Origin: Nostoc sp. FACHB-892
GTDB taxonomy: Bacteria > Cyanobacteriota > Cyanobacteriia > Cyanobacteriales > Nostocaceae
Reading direction: 5' to 3'
Length of the DNA: 64,000 bases
Assembly: GCF_014698795.1 (NCBI RefSeq)
Contig: NZ_JACJTR010000001.1
Span: 186,001 to 250,000, forward strand
Position numbers and translations under genes: made by a program. The notes under the pieces were generated by a model. It saw nothing but the letters and a program-made list of their open reading frames with translations. It was not told the origin of the DNA and ran no database searches. Of this stretch, positions 1 through 11,000 are shown one piece after another (position 1 is the stretch's first letter; each line of letters starts with the position of its first letter).

Positions 1-1110
1 ATAACAGAAGGTCATGGAATAATGTTTGATACTTCTTATATTGAAAAAGTTGCATACCACGGCAAAGCCTTAATCAGTAATAACTTAATTTACAACAATG
101 GTGGCGCAGGTATTCAGATTTACAAAGGAGAAAATCCTATAGACATTGTTAATAATACAACTTACAAAAATTCACAAATCCTCTCAAGCGCAGAAATTTT
201 CCTCAACAGTAGTAAAAATATTCGGGTTGATAACAATATTATGTATGCAACCGACGGAAAGTCCGCCACTTCTATTTCTCATTCTAGTAATACTTCATTT
301 GACAACAACTTTGCTTACAACGGAGTTTTTAAAGGCACAGGCTCAGGAAATATTTTAGACAAAGACCCATTGTTTGTTGATGCAGCGAATGGTGACTTTA
401 GGCTCAAATCTGGAAGTCCAGTGATTGATGCTGGTTCCAATGCTTTCAATAGCATCACTAACAATACTCCCCTAGATGGCGATGGCAACGGCAGTGTATT
501 GATTGACATTGATGCAGATGAAGTTTCCACCAATAAGACTCCTGTCCCCGAAATTCAAGTTCTCAATAGCACTGACAGTTCTGAGTACTTAAAAGGGAAT
601 GCCCCAGCCAACAAGATTTATGAGTTTGAGGGTCAAGACACCATCGTAGGTAATCTAGGAAATGACCAACTTTGGGGAAGCAACGGAAACGATACTCTCT
701 GGGGCAATGAAGGTGATGACCAACTCTATGGCGATAGCGGCAATGATCAGCTTTTGAGTGATAACGCTAATGATACGCTGTTTGGTGGTATCGGCGATGA
801 CCAACTATTAAAGGGCACAGGCAATGACTGGCTTGATGGGGGCAATGACGAAGATATACTTACAGGGGGTTCTGGCACCGACACCTTTGTATTGGCTTTA
901 GGTGAGGGCACGGACACTATTACTAATTTTGAAGTGGGTAAGGACAAGTTTGCGTTGTCAGGAGGTCTTAAGTTTGGTCAATTGTTGATACAGCAACAAG
1001 GAAGTCAAGCCTTGGTTATGGATAGTTCTGACAATCAAGTGTTAGCGAAGTTGGATAATGTCACTGCAAGTATACTTTCGGCTCAACCTTCCTCTTTTAT
1101 CACTATTTAG
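1..1110 (+). CDS. Secreted beta-helix protein with RTX calcium-binding repeats (5' truncated)
   Basis: The frame is open to the left edge, so the gene starts before the window; an internal ATG at 22 is not its real start. The visible part begins with Asn-rich parallel beta-helix coils (NNLIYNN, VNNTTYKN, VDNNIMY), then a DGDGNG-type acidic stretch, then about eight RTX nonapeptides of the GGxGxDxLx kind (GNDQLWG, GNDTLWG, GDDQLYG). The C-terminus (DTFVLALGEGTDTITNFE) is the usual end of type I-secreted RTX proteins. RTX repeats bind calcium outside the cell. The beta-helix part is clearly homologous to the protein at 24086-25489, sharing the FRLKS.SP.I..G closing motif, but that paralogue has no RTX tail. 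Substrate unknown; polysaccharide binding or lysis is inference. Confidence 0.85.
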   Translation: MTEGHGIMFDTSYIEKVAYHGKALISNNLIYNNGGAGIQIYKGENPIDIVNNTTYKNSQILSSAEIFLNSSKNIRVDNNIMYATDGKSATSISHSSNTSFDNNFAYNGVFKGTGSGNILDKDPLFVDAANGDFRLKSGSPVIDAGSNAFNSITNNTPLDGDGNGSVLIDIDADEVSTNKTPVPEIQVLNSTDSSEYLKGNAPANKIYEFEGQDTIVGNLGNDQLWGSNGNDTLWGNEGDDQLYGDSGNDQLLSDNANDTLFGGIGDDQLLKGTGNDWLDGGNDEDILTGGSGTDTFVLALGEGTDTITNFEVGKDKFALSGGLKFGQLLIQQQGSQALVMDSSDNQVLAKLDNVTASILSAQPSSFITI

Positions 1111-1206
1111 TTGTAGTTTTTCACTCTCCTCTCTAAAAAAAGAATTTGATTCTGGTTATTCTGTGTAAGTTTGGTTCTAAATTGGTAGAAACTTGAGCAA
1201 AACTGA

Positions 1207-4200
1207 TCAAACAACAGCTGCCTCTGGAATCGCACCCTGCATTCTCCCAAAAGCATCAATCAAATTTTGCAATTGTTGATCTGCTTTAAAAACTCCTAAC
1301 CCACGCACTGTCACTTTACCAGGCGAATATACAAAGCGCGTCTTGAGATTGTCTGGTAAATTTGCCGCCAACAAGTTCCAAGCGGGTTCCTCCATCGGCG
1401 TTTCTAAAACAATGTGCTGCTTGTTTTCTGGTTTAATCCGGCTAAATCCAAGTTTTTTCGCTAACTGTTTAAGTTCCATGACTCGCAACAGTTGATTGGC
1501 AGACACTGGCAAAGTACCATAGCGATCGCTCCACTCCGCTGCAATCTGCTTTAATTCTGATTTAGATTTAGCTGTGGCCACCGCCCGATATGCACTCATC
1601 TTTTGATCCAAATCGGTAATGTAATCTGCTGGAATAAATGCTGTGAGGTTAAGGTCAATCTGAGTATCCTCCACTTTCGGAATTTCTTGTCCTCGGATTT
1701 CCCGAATTGCTTCTTCTAGCATTTCCATGTATAAATCAAAACCTATGGCATCCATTTGACCGGATTGTTCTGCACCTAGCAAGTTACCCACACCTCTGAT
1801 TTCCATGTCGCGCATCGCTAGCTGATACCCAGAACCTAGCTGAGTAAATTCTTGAATCGCTCGTAATCGTTGCCGGGCTGCGTCAGATAATTGCCGTTGC
1901 TTCGGATAAAATAACCAAGCATGAGCTTGGATACCTGCACGTCCTACACGACCACGTAATTGATACAGTTGAGCCAATCCAAAGCGGTGAGCATCTTCAA
2001 TTAAAATGGTGTTGACTCGCGGAATATCTAAGCCAGATTCAATAATTGTCGTACAAACAAGGATATCTGCGTCACCATTACTGAAGGTTAGCATGGTTGA
2101 TTCTAACTCGCTTTCATCCATTTGACCGTGAGCGATCGCAAATCTAGCTCCCGGTATCACTTCTCGTAAATTGGCTGTTGTCTCTTCAATTCCATCTACT
2201 CGTGGAACTACATAAAATACTTGTCCACCTCTGTCTAATTCTTGACGAATTGCACTGCGGATACTTTCGGAATTGATCGGTGATAGATGGGTTTTTATTG
2301 GTCGTCTAGTTGGGGGTGGTGTAGTAATCAAACTCATTTCCCGAATTCCCGATAAAGACATATACAAAGTCCGGGGAATGGGAGTAGCGGAAAGGGTAAG
2401 CACGTCCACCTGAGTTTTTAAGCTTTTAATTTTCTCCTTCTGGTTTACCCCAAACCTTTGTTCTTCATCCACCACCAACAGTCCTAAATCTTTGAATGCC
2501 ACACCTTTACCCAAAAGTTGCTGTGTACCAACAACTACATCTAGTTCACCTGTTGCTAATCGCTTTTGAATATCGCGGCGTTCTTCAGCAGAACGAAAAC
2601 GGTTGAGCAAACCGACATTTACCGGGTAAGGTGCAAAACGTTCTTTGAGTGTATGGTAGTGCTGCTGTGTTAAAATTGTCGTTGGCGCAAGGAGTGCCAC
2701 TTGTTTACCGGCGGTGACTGCTTTGAAAATAGCACGAATCGCCACTTCCGTCTTCCCGAAACCGACATCGCCACAAACTAAGCGATCCATTGGACGATCG
2801 CTTTCCATGTCGCGTTTCACATCTTGCACAGCTTTGAGTTGATCCGTCGTGGGTTGGTAAGGGAAAGAATCTTCCAATTCTTCCTGCCAAGGCATATCAT
2901 TTGGAAAGCTAAAACCTTGTTGTTTTGATCTTGCTGCATACAGTTTCAACAAGTCCACCGCCAATTTTTTGATGGCTTTACGGACTTTATTCTTGGTATT
3001 TTCCCAAGCTTTACCCGTCATCCTGTTGAGTTCCGGTGCTTTGTCACCTCCGGCGCGGAACCGAGATAAAGCACCTACTTGATCGGCGGCGACTCTGAGT
3101 AACCCGTCAGCATACTGTACTACTAAATAATCACGGGTTTCGTTATTAATCGTCAAACTTTCCAGCTTGACAAATTTGCCAACCCCATGATTTCTGTGAA
3201 CCACATAATCGCCGGGACGCAGCTTATTGGGATCAACTTGCTTAGAAGTAGCTTTGTGACGCTTGCGAATATAGCCGGGAGTCGCCAAAGAATGCTGCCC
3301 AAAAAATTCCCGATCTGTAACAATTACTATTCGGTATGTCGGCAGGATAAAGCCTTCGAGTTCCGCAAGACCAGAATATTTTAGAGCTATAGGAATATGG
3401 TTTATTTGTAGCTTATCTATTGCTTGGTAGTCGCGGGGATTGGGGATAAACTGAGCCGGACAATCATGTTCTTGCAAGAGCGAGACAGAACGCGAAGGCT
3501 GGGCAGAAAGCAGCCAAATCGAGAAATTGCGATCGCGTTCTTTGCGGATAGTTTCAGCTAATTTAGCAAATTGGTGCGGCGTGACTGGAACAGATCGGCT
3601 GGCAAGATTGATGCCACTATTTTCCTCGGACAGTTCCGATAAATATAATGTTTTAAACCTGGCAACATCAACCAAACATTCATCAAACGACCGATGAATT
3701 TTCGGCAATATTAGGGGAGTGGAAGTAGATTCCTCCCCATGCCCCATTCTCCATTGTTCTTCAGCATTTTCTACCCAGCGATCGCTATGAGCATGGCACT
3801 GTTCTGGCTCATCAATGGCAATCAGGGTATTTTCTGATAAGTAATTTAGCAAAGATGCTGGTTGCTCGAAAGCCAATCCCAAAAAGCGACGACTCCCTTC
3901 TAAGAGTGATGAGTTCTCAGTGCTAAGTTCTGAATCAGAGTTTAACTCATAACTCCTAACTCCTAACTCGGAACTATTCTTCAGTGCTGCCATCACGATG
4001 GGAGCAAAGCTAGTGGGGGTAAGAATTAACTGGCCAACTTTATCGAGGGCGGAACGTTGTGTTGCTGGGTCAAATTCCCGCATTTGCTCGATTTCATCGC
4101 CAAACCATTCCAGCCGGACTGGAAACTCAGATGAAACTGGGTACACATCAACAATATCACCCCGTCGGCTCCACTGTCCTTCTGTTTCCACCAGAGGAAC

Positions 4201-4839
4201 CCGTTCGTATCCCAGAATAGTTATTTTCTCACTAAAGGCATTTAAGTCTAATTCCATCCCCCGCTTCAAGGTAAGACAGAATTGCTCAAAAGCTTCTGGT
4301 GGTGGTAAATGTGGTTGCAGCGCCCCTTGAGTAGCCACAATTGCCAAAGATCGCTTCGCTCCGCTACTGGGAATTGGGGATTGGGAATTAGGTATTGGGG
4401 TAGTGGTATTAGTTATTCCTTTGCTTATTTGATCCCCTTGTCCACTTATCCCCTTCTCTCCATTACCAAGTCCCCAGTCCCCAGTCCCCAGTCCCCTGTC
4501 TTCTGTCACCAAATCTGCCAATACCTGCATTTGCCCCCAACTCATCTCAGTTTCCGGGTCAAAAGGTTCGTAAGGAGAAGCCTCGGAGGTGGGATAAAAA
4601 TGTACTGTTTGCCATCCCATTGCCTCCAATTGTGCGTAAACACGTCCAGCTTCTTCAAGAGTGGCGCAAACCACAAATAAATCCTTGCCTTGAGACTGCG
4701 CCAATGCCGAAGCCACCAAACCCTTGGGTAGTCGAGCAATGCCATTTAACCGCAATTCTTGTTGTCGGTTTAGCTTAGAAATAAATTCAGTGGTGAGTGG
4801 CGATCGCGCTAAAGCACGCACAATAGAAGAAAATGACAT
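1207..4839 (-). CDS. mfd: Transcription-repair coupling factor Mfd
   Basis: Mfd removes RNA polymerase stalled at lesions and recruits UvrA. At 1210 residues it is a little longer than usual. In order: UvrB-like N-terminal modules, the polymerase-interaction domain ([16 protein letters not shown]), then the RecG-like translocase with Walker [10 protein letters not shown] near residue 690, DEEQ box near 789 and LRGRVGR, and a TRCF C-terminal domain. Two stretches look foreign: residues about 113-161 (Gly/Trp/Pro-rich) and a stretch read as [16 protein letters not shown]. Both are translations of heptamer repeats inserted in frame in the UvrB-like part, outside the motor motifs. The start at 4839 gives a normal N-terminus. 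It is convergent with the RTX gene. Confidence 0.97.
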   Translation of the reverse strand: MSFSSIVRALARSPLTTEFISKLNRQQELRLNGIARLPKGLVASALAQSQGKDLFVVCATLEEAGRVYAQLEAMGWQTVHFYPTSEASPYEPFDPETEMSWGQMQVLADLVTEDRGLGTGDWGLGNGEKGISGQGDQISKGITNTTTPIPNSQSPIPSSGAKRSLAIVATQGALQPHLPPPEAFEQFCLTLKRGMELDLNAFSEKITILGYERVPLVETEGQWSRRGDIVDVYPVSSEFPVRLEWFGDEIEQMREFDPATQRSALDKVGQLILTPTSFAPIVMAALKNSSELGVRSYELNSDSELSTENSSLLEGSRRFLGLAFEQPASLLNYLSENTLIAIDEPEQCHAHSDRWVENAEEQWRMGHGEESTSTPLILPKIHRSFDECLVDVARFKTLYLSELSEENSGINLASRSVPVTPHQFAKLAETIRKERDRNFSIWLLSAQPSRSVSLLQEHDCPAQFIPNPRDYQAIDKLQINHIPIALKYSGLAELEGFILPTYRIVIVTDREFFGQHSLATPGYIRKRHKATSKQVDPNKLRPGDYVVHRNHGVGKFVKLESLTINNETRDYLVVQYADGLLRVAADQVGALSRFRAGGDKAPELNRMTGKAWENTKNKVRKAIKKLAVDLLKLYAARSKQQGFSFPNDMPWQEELEDSFPYQPTTDQLKAVQDVKRDMESDRPMDRLVCGDVGFGKTEVAIRAIFKAVTAGKQVALLAPTTILTQQHYHTLKERFAPYPVNVGLLNRFRSAEERRDIQKRLATGELDVVVGTQQLLGKGVAFKDLGLLVVDEEQRFGVNQKEKIKSLKTQVDVLTLSATPIPRTLYMSLSGIREMSLITTPPPTRRPIKTHLSPINSESIRSAIRQELDRGGQVFYVVPRVDGIEETTANLREVIPGARFAIAHGQMDESELESTMLTFSNGDADILVCTTIIESGLDIPRVNTILIEDAHRFGLAQLYQLRGRVGRAGIQAHAWLFYPKQRQLSDAARQRLRAIQEFTQLGSGYQLAMRDMEIRGVGNLLGAEQSGQMDAIGFDLYMEMLEEAIREIRGQEIPKVEDTQIDLNLTAFIPADYITDLDQKMSAYRAVATAKSKSELKQIAAEWSDRYGTLPVSANQLLRVMELKQLAKKLGFSRIKPENKQHIVLETPMEEPAWNLLAANLPDNLKTRFVYSPGKVTVRGLGVFKADQQLQNLIDAFGRMQGAIPEAAVV
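3944..3971. repeat. Heptamer (AACTCCT) array inside mfd
   Basis: Four consecutive 7-bp units (AACTCAT, AACTCCT, AACTCCT, AACTCGG) sit within the mfd reading frame. The same unit family occurs in intergenic DNA at 30.1, 34.2, 42.6 and 50 kb. Confidence 0.8.
4357..4503. repeat. Heptamer (CCCCAGT) repeat array inside mfd
   Basis: Three perfect CCCCAGT units plus one CCCCTGT lie at 4472-4499, next to looser TTGGGGA-like repeats to 4357. CCCCAGT matches the STRR1 type known from heterocystous cyanobacteria. The array stays in frame with mfd and encodes about 49 low-complexity residues. Confidence 0.85.
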
Positions 4840-4915
4840 AAGTACTACTAGCGGTGGGAGTCTTTGTAGGTCAGAAAGTCTTGAGGGAGTTTATGTTAAC
4901 TATTTTAAAAGGTTA

Positions 4916-4941
4916 ACAGTTGACGGTTAACAGTCAACTGT
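4916..4941. repeat. Inverted repeat upstream of mfd
   Basis: ACAGTTGAC and GTCAACTGT form a perfect 9-bp stem with an 8-nt loop, within a short run of TTAACAGT/GTCAACT repeats between the divergent mfd and CorC-type genes. It could be a hairpin or only part of the repeat family. Confidence 0.5.
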
Positions 4942-5061
4942 CAAGAGTCAACGTGAAAATAACTATTACTTTGTGTACAGTCAAAGCATTTATAGAAGCA
5001 CCTTTAATACTAGATACTAGGTATTGAGCTACGTTCGCTCTGATAAGCGGCAATTTTAAAC

Positions 5062-6390
5062 ATGTCCTCCATCACTTTTGAAATTTCAATCATTTTGGTG
5101 CTAATTATTGCCAACGGCGTGTTTTCTATGTCTGAGATGGCGGTTGTCTCAGCTCGGAAAGTTAGGCTACAGCAGCTTGCCAATCAAGGAGATGTCAAGG
5201 CAAAGGCAGCATTAAAACTAGCTGAGTCTCCAAATCATTTCCTGTCAACCGTTCAAGTGGGTATTTCCCTGATCGGTATCTTGACTGGTGCTTTTGGAGG
5301 AGCAACGATTGCCAACCGATTGGCAGTCTATGTAAAAGTTGTACCTTTATTAGCACCTTATAGTGAACCGCTATCTTTCGGAATAGTGGTTTTGCTCATT
5401 ACCTATTTGTCACTCATTGTTGGCGAATTGGTACCGAAGCGTCTGGCATTAAACAACCCAGAAAGGATTGCATCGATTGTAGCGATTCCTATGCAAGCCT
5501 TATCGGCGATCGCTTCCCCAATGGTGTATCTCTTAAGCGCTTCTACAGATTTAATCCTGCGATTACTGGGAATTACAGCTTCTACTGAACCGCAAGTTAC
5601 TGAAGAAGAAATTAAAATCTTAATTGAGCAAGGCACCGAGGCGGGAACCTTTGAGGAAGCTGAACAGGATATGGTGGAGCGAGTCTTTCGTTTAGGCGAT
5701 CGCCCTGTCAGCTACTTAATGACACCCCGTCCCGATATTGTCTGGCTAGACTTAGACGACTCTGCCGAAGAAAATCGTCACAAAATGGTTGATAGTGCCT
5801 ATTCTCGGTATCCAGTTTGTCAGGGGGGACTTGACAATGTGCTAGGTGTTATCCCTGTTACCGACTTATTAGCCAGGAGTTTCCGAGGAGAACCGCTAGA
5901 CTTGACAGTGGGATTGCGACAGCCCATATTTGTCCCAGAAAGCACCCGTGGCTTGAAAGTTTTGGAATTGTTCAAACAAACCATCACTCACATGGCGCTG
6001 GTAGTGGATGAATACGGCGTGATTCAAGGATTAGTCACTCTCAATGACATCATGAGCGAAATTGTAGGTGATGTTCCTTCAACAGATGGACAGGATCATC
6101 CACAAGCTGTGCAACGCGAGGATGGTTCCTGGCTTTTAGATGGGATGTTGCCTGTAGAGGAGTTTTTAGAACTTTTTGGTATGGAAGAGTGGGAATCCGA
6201 GGAACGCGGCAGTTATCAAACATTAGGTGGTTTTGTGATCACTCATTTAGGTCGTATTCCTGCCGCAGCAGATCATTTTGAATGGCAAAATATGCGAATT
6301 GAAGTGATGGATATGGATGGAAACCGCGTTGATAAGGTGTTAGTCGTACCAAAGGGAAGTAAATCACCGGATACTGAAAAATCTGATTAG
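5062..6390 (+). CDS. CNNM/CorC/HlyC-family membrane protein with CBS domains
   Basis: A 442-residue protein. The N-terminal ~190 residues form a DUF21/CNNM membrane domain with three or four hydrophobic segments. Residues ~205-325 carry a CBS pair (RPVSYLMTPRPDIVWLD and MALVVDEYGVIQGLVTLNDI), and ~345-430 form the CorC_HlyC domain. Family members are implicated in magnesium or other divalent cation efflux; the older 'hemolysin' label rests on weak evidence. Domain order and length are typical. The gene is divergent from mfd and convergent with the aldo/keto reductase. Only repeat-like TTGGGGA/TTGGGCA sequence separates the two stops. Confidence 0.92.
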   Translation: MSSITFEISIILVLIIANGVFSMSEMAVVSARKVRLQQLANQGDVKAKAALKLAESPNHFLSTVQVGISLIGILTGAFGGATIANRLAVYVKVVPLLAPYSEPLSFGIVVLLITYLSLIVGELVPKRLALNNPERIASIVAIPMQALSAIASPMVYLLSASTDLILRLLGITASTEPQVTEEEIKILIEQGTEAGTFEEAEQDMVERVFRLGDRPVSYLMTPRPDIVWLDLDDSAEENRHKMVDSAYSRYPVCQGGLDNVLGVIPVTDLLARSFRGEPLDLTVGLRQPIFVPESTRGLKVLELFKQTITHMALVVDEYGVIQGLVTLNDIMSEIVGDVPSTDGQDHPQAVQREDGSWLLDGMLPVEEFLELFGMEEWESEERGSYQTLGGFVITHLGRIPAAADHFEWQNMRIEVMDMDGNRVDKVLVVPKGSKSPDTEKSD

Positions 6391-6470
6391 GATTGGGGAT
6401 TGGGCATTAGGGATTGGACATAGATAATATATTATTTACTATTTCCCATTGCCATAGCCAATCCCTTATT
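6391..6470. repeat. Degenerate heptamer repeat between convergent genes
   Basis: Directly after the CorC-type stop codon there are ATTGGGGATTGGGCATTAGGG-like units, related to the GGGCATT and CCCCAGT families elsewhere in the window. No canonical terminator was seen here. Confidence 0.5.
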
Positions 6471-6481
6471 TATGCAATTTG

Positions 6482-7663
6482 TCAAGTCTTCGAGAGACGT
6501 TGGACAGCCTCACCTGCCAACATCTGATGTGTTTGTGCCAAAACTTGAGGGATTTTATCGGCGTGGGGATTGCGGGCAAGACATTGCCGCAAGTCTAATT
6601 CGTCTAGCCGATTAGCTTTGTTACCAGGAAACCAGTGACCACCATTGCCAAGCAGGTTATAACGCATTTTGGCATAGTCTATCATATCGTAGGCGATCGC
6701 CATATTTCGTAACCACAAAATTACCCGAATATTTACCTCACCAGGGGTTTGGTCAAAGGTTGGTAGATTTGTCTCCCAGGATTTTACCCAATCTTCTCCC
6801 AAAGTAGCGATCGCTTCTTCTTCCAACCTTGCTAAAATAGGTGGCAAAATTTCTGATGCCCGATCTACTAATTCTAAAGTCTTCAAGTGTTCATCAAAAT
6901 CTTGTGGTTTTGCTGCTCCCACACTCAGAGTATGCACCTCTTGATGACTCAAACAAAACAAATCATTAAACACCATTGGACTCAAAGGGGCGCAAAGATT
7001 TACTAACTTTTGTGGAGGTTCATACAACAAACCTCCTTTATTAGATGGGCTAATAATAAATACCCCCATATCGTGGCGTTTAGCTGCTTCAATTGCTGCC
7101 CAATTCCATTGATTAATGTAGTACCAGTGCAAATTCACGTAATCAAAGAAATTGGTATTAATTGTCTGCACAATCATATCTGTTGATCCGTGTGTAGAAA
7201 AGCCAATAAATCTAACTTTTCCCTCTGCTTGCAACTGCTGTGCTACTTCCAAACAGCCACCTGGACGGATGCTATCATCAAACGACTCAGCATGATTGAT
7301 ACCATGCAACCCTAAAAGGTCAACATAATCTAACTGGAGGTTTTGCAATGATTGTTCAAATGTCTTGCGGAAATCTTTCGCATCTGCCTTTGGACTGACT
7401 TTGGTTTGAACAATCAACTTTTCGCGGGAAAACTTGGGCAATATTCTCCCCAATTGCATTTCGGAAGTGCCATAACCACGAGCAGTTTCAATATGATTAA
7501 TCCCAACCTCAACTGCCCTTTTAATAGTTGCTTCGAGATTAGCCTGGTTATCAGCAGGAATTTCATTGTTGGGAACATCTTCCCATTTGAACTGATATCT
7601 CATGCCACCGCAGGAAAACACTGGCATCTGTAATTCTGTGCGTCCAAATCGTCTATATAGCAT
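6482..7663 (-). CDS. Aldo/keto reductase (long, cyanobacterial type)
   Basis: A 393-residue NAD(P)H-dependent oxidoreductase of the aldo/keto reductase superfamily with a TIM-barrel fold. It starts MLYRRFGRTELQMPVFSCGG. The expected catalytic tetrad can be traced: Tyr in ARGYG, Lys in QTKVSP and His in LLGLHGIN. The usual Asp of the DTAxxYG motif is Glu here (IETARGYG). A C-terminal extension of ~90 residues beyond the barrel is characteristic of a subgroup of longer family members. The substrate cannot be told from sequence. Its upstream region holds the inverted-repeat element at 7804-7928. Confidence 0.88.
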   Translation of the reverse strand: MLYRRFGRTELQMPVFSCGGMRYQFKWEDVPNNEIPADNQANLEATIKRAVEVGINHIETARGYGTSEMQLGRILPKFSREKLIVQTKVSPKADAKDFRKTFEQSLQNLQLDYVDLLGLHGINHAESFDDSIRPGGCLEVAQQLQAEGKVRFIGFSTHGSTDMIVQTINTNFFDYVNLHWYYINQWNWAAIEAAKRHDMGVFIISPSNKGGLLYEPPQKLVNLCAPLSPMVFNDLFCLSHQEVHTLSVGAAKPQDFDEHLKTLELVDRASEILPPILARLEEEAIATLGEDWVKSWETNLPTFDQTPGEVNIRVILWLRNMAIAYDMIDYAKMRYNLLGNGGHWFPGNKANRLDELDLRQCLARNPHADKIPQVLAQTHQMLAGEAVQRLSKT

Positions 7664-7803
7664 TAGTAGATTGGGGATTAATTACCAACATTAAAATTTA
7701 AAAATAACAGCCATTCAAGCCTACAGTGCCACAATAATTAAAGAATCCCAAAAAATAAATTACCCAGTACGTGCCTTATGCTGTTGCGGTAACACACCCT
7801 ACG

Positions 7804-7928
7804 CCCGCATTTCTCACAAAACGGTAGGGGCGGGTTCACGAGATATTCGTGAATGATTGAAGCATATTTGTGAACCCGCCCCTACAGCCTCTGGACTTGG
7901 GTTTCATAAATTTGGTGAGAAATTCGGG
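7804..7928. repeat. Nested inverted-repeat (MITE-like) element
   Basis: Inner arms GTAGGGGCGGGTTCAC (7824-7839) and GTGAACCCGCCCCTAC (7870-7885) are perfect 16-bp inverted repeats. Between them, TTCACGA-GATAT-TCGTGAA forms a second small palindrome. Outer arms CCCGCATTTCTCACAAA (7804-7820) and the complement of CCCGAATTTCTCACCAAA (7911-7928) pair with one mismatch and one gap. There is no coding capacity. It lies in the 343-bp gap between the NRPS and the aldo/keto reductase gene. Confidence 0.75.
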
Positions 7929-8006
7929 TATGGACTATTGGTTGGAATATTTTTTTAATTGGAAATCCCTTACCCTGTTCAATCTGTGACACTAATAATA
8001 TTCGTC

Positions 8007-11000
8007 TTAATTCTTTGGAGACTGCGCTTGGATTAAGAAATTTTTCAATTTTTCAGCTACTACCTGTACATAAGGTTCATTGAGTAAGTCAAGGTGAGAA
8101 CCGGGAATGTAATGGATATCTAGCCCTCCAGCGACTATTTCTCCCCAGCCGAATTGAGGATCGTATTGTGTACCTATAGCTTCGTCCCGATTTTCATCCT
8201 CTGTTCGCAAGAGGATAGCTCGACCAAGGTAAGGTGAAAAGATATATTCACTGACCGCTTGAGTGTTAACATCTATAATCTTTAAGTGCTTGTCAGTTGC
8301 AGGTAAATCTAGTGCCCCTTCCAAGTAACGGTTATATACATTTTGGAGATTAGACTTACGCCAATAACTCCATCTCACAGCCCTTTGCCAAAGGTAGGCT
8401 GGCCCTTGTTGAACAATCTTATTTAAATGCAAGAAAACTCGCTTAATAAGTGATGCCCGCCAGCTATAACCTGGACGACAACTATCAAGCATAACTAGAA
8501 TACCAACTTGTTCGCCTTGATCTTGGAGTTGCCGAGCCATCTCGAAAGCAACTACACCCCCAAAAGAATAACCTCCCAGAAAATAAGGGCCATTGGGCTG
8601 AAGAGTCTGGATTTCTTGGATGTAGTGAGTCGCCATGTCTTCAATCTGTGTATGGAAAGGATGTTTTCCATCTAGCCCTTGTGGTTGTAGTCCGTAAAAT
8701 GGTTGGTCTAGCCCCAAATGCAGTGCCAATTCCCGAAAACACAAGACTTCTCCACCGAGTCCGTGAATACAGTAAAAAGGTGGCTTGGAACCATTGGGTT
8801 GAATTTCTACCAAAGATGACCAATTAGTTGTTGATTTATCTAAGGTATTCACTAAAGCCAAGTCTCTTGCTAAATCTTCTTCTTGGCAAATTATTTTGGC
8901 TAGAGCCTCTACAGTCCCTGACTGAAAGAGAATAGCAAGAGGCAGATTTTTATTAAATTTTTTCTCAATTTGCCAAAACAGTTTTGCTGCTAAGATGGAG
9001 TGTCCTCCTAGCTCAAAGAAGTTATCCTTGATACCAATGGGCTGGACACGTAAAATTTGTTGCCAAATCTCTATTAGCTGGCGTTCCACTTCATTGCGGG
9101 GAGCAAGAAAGGTAGCCTCCGACTCTTGCCTTGATAAGTCGGGTGCTGGTAAGGCACGGCGGTTTATCTTGCCGTTGGGGGTTAAGGGTATGGTGTCCAG
9201 CAAAACGAAAGCCGAGGGTATCATATACTGTGGGAGCTTTGTCAAGAGGAAGCTCCGTATATCACTAATTGTAGATGCCCAGTCCTGATTCGGGATAATG
9301 TAAGCTACTAAGCGTTGATCTCCAGGAACATCTTCACGGGCAATTACTACAGTTTGCAGTACATCTGGGTGTTGGGCTAACACCGTTTCAATTTCCCCTA
9401 GCTCAATGCGTATCCCACGGATTTTGACTTGATGATCTCGGCGACCAAGAATTTGTAGAGAGCCATCTGGACGATAGCAACCGCGATCGCCTGTATAATA
9501 AAGCCAATCTCGCTCGTCATTCCGAAAGAAATTTTTGACAAACCGAGAACGATTTTCTTCTTGGGCATTTATGTAACCCAAAGTACGGAATGGCGTTCTC
9601 ATCACGATCTCGCCTGGTTCACCAATGCCGCACAGCTGTTGATTTGGTGTTAAAACTAGTGCTTGGGTTTCCGGGAGCGGCAATCCTACTGGCTGTACCC
9701 CTGGTTTACACTCAACAGGTATTTTGTAATAACACTTCGCCAAAGTTGTCTCTGTTGGCCCATAGAGATTGACAATTTCACCTGATTCTGGAAAAGTATC
9801 CCGCCACTGAGATACAAGTGTCTCCTTGAGAGGTTCTCCAGCAAAGAATAACCAGCGTAAGTGATGTAGATAGACTCCTGACGGCACATTGGCTAACCAT
9901 GATTGCGCCAGCGATGGAACTGTGTGCAGCACAGAAATTTGCTCATGTTCCAAGTAAGTCAAAATTTTAATTGGTTCTAAGTTATCCCCTTCCTCTGGCA
10001 AACACAAGGTTGCACCACTAGTCAAAGGTAAAAATATATCTCTAAGAACTACATCAAAGGAAAGACCTGTCAATTGGGCTACCCGGTCTTGCTGACCAAT
10101 TTCAAATGTCTGTCTCTGCCAGTTGAGAAAATGCGCCATCCCTTTGTGACATCCCAGCACACCTTTGGGTACACCAGTGGTGCCAGAAGTAAAGAAAATA
10201 TAAGCTGCATCATCGGCAGCGATTTCAGGCAAGTTTATTACTTTACTGCTGTCTTGGGGTGGATTTATCGCTTCTCCGGTGTCTGGGTTCACATAGATGA
10301 GAATTAAAGATTTATATACTTCTTTGTCTTCTGGGCACTGATTATCAATATATAATATGTATTTGGCTTTAGCTTCCTTGAGCATGAGCAGGTGGCGATC
10401 GCTAGGAAGTTTCGGATCGAGGGTAAGTAAGACACCGCCACTCAAGAGTACAGCCGCCATACTCGAAATTAATCCAAAGCTTCGTGTGCCGAATACGGCT
10501 ACAACATCTCCCCGTTCAACTCCGTGAGACAACATCACCCGTGCTAAAGCTTGAGCGCTTTTGCCCAATTCGCCATAGTTCCAAGTACGAGACCCTTGCC
10601 GGAGTGCTAAATGTTCTGGGGTGCAATTTACCCAAGAGGTAAACATTGTTGTTACCAATTCGTACCGAGGTTCTGGCAAAACCGCCCTTGGTTCTGGCAG
10701 CAAAGTTCTGGCTCTTGGTGTGACAAGAGAATACAAACTAATCTGGCTATCCGCAGCAGCAACAACTTGATTCAACAAATGATGGAATTGATCCAGCATT
10801 TCCATCATCCGCTCTGAAGCAAACAGATCAGTGTTGTAGACTAAATCAAGTTGGATTCCCTGCTTTTTGTCTGTTACATACAAGGTCAAGTCGAACTTAG
10901 AAGCCGTTTCTAACATCGACACTGGTTCTATAGCCACCCCAGGTAGTTCCAGTTGGATGTCCTTTAAGTTGAGCATATTAAACCACACTTGAAACAGTGG

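Noticed and set aside
4309..4680. 123-codon plus-strand frame
   Set aside because: Antisense to mfd and rich in repeat-derived residues.
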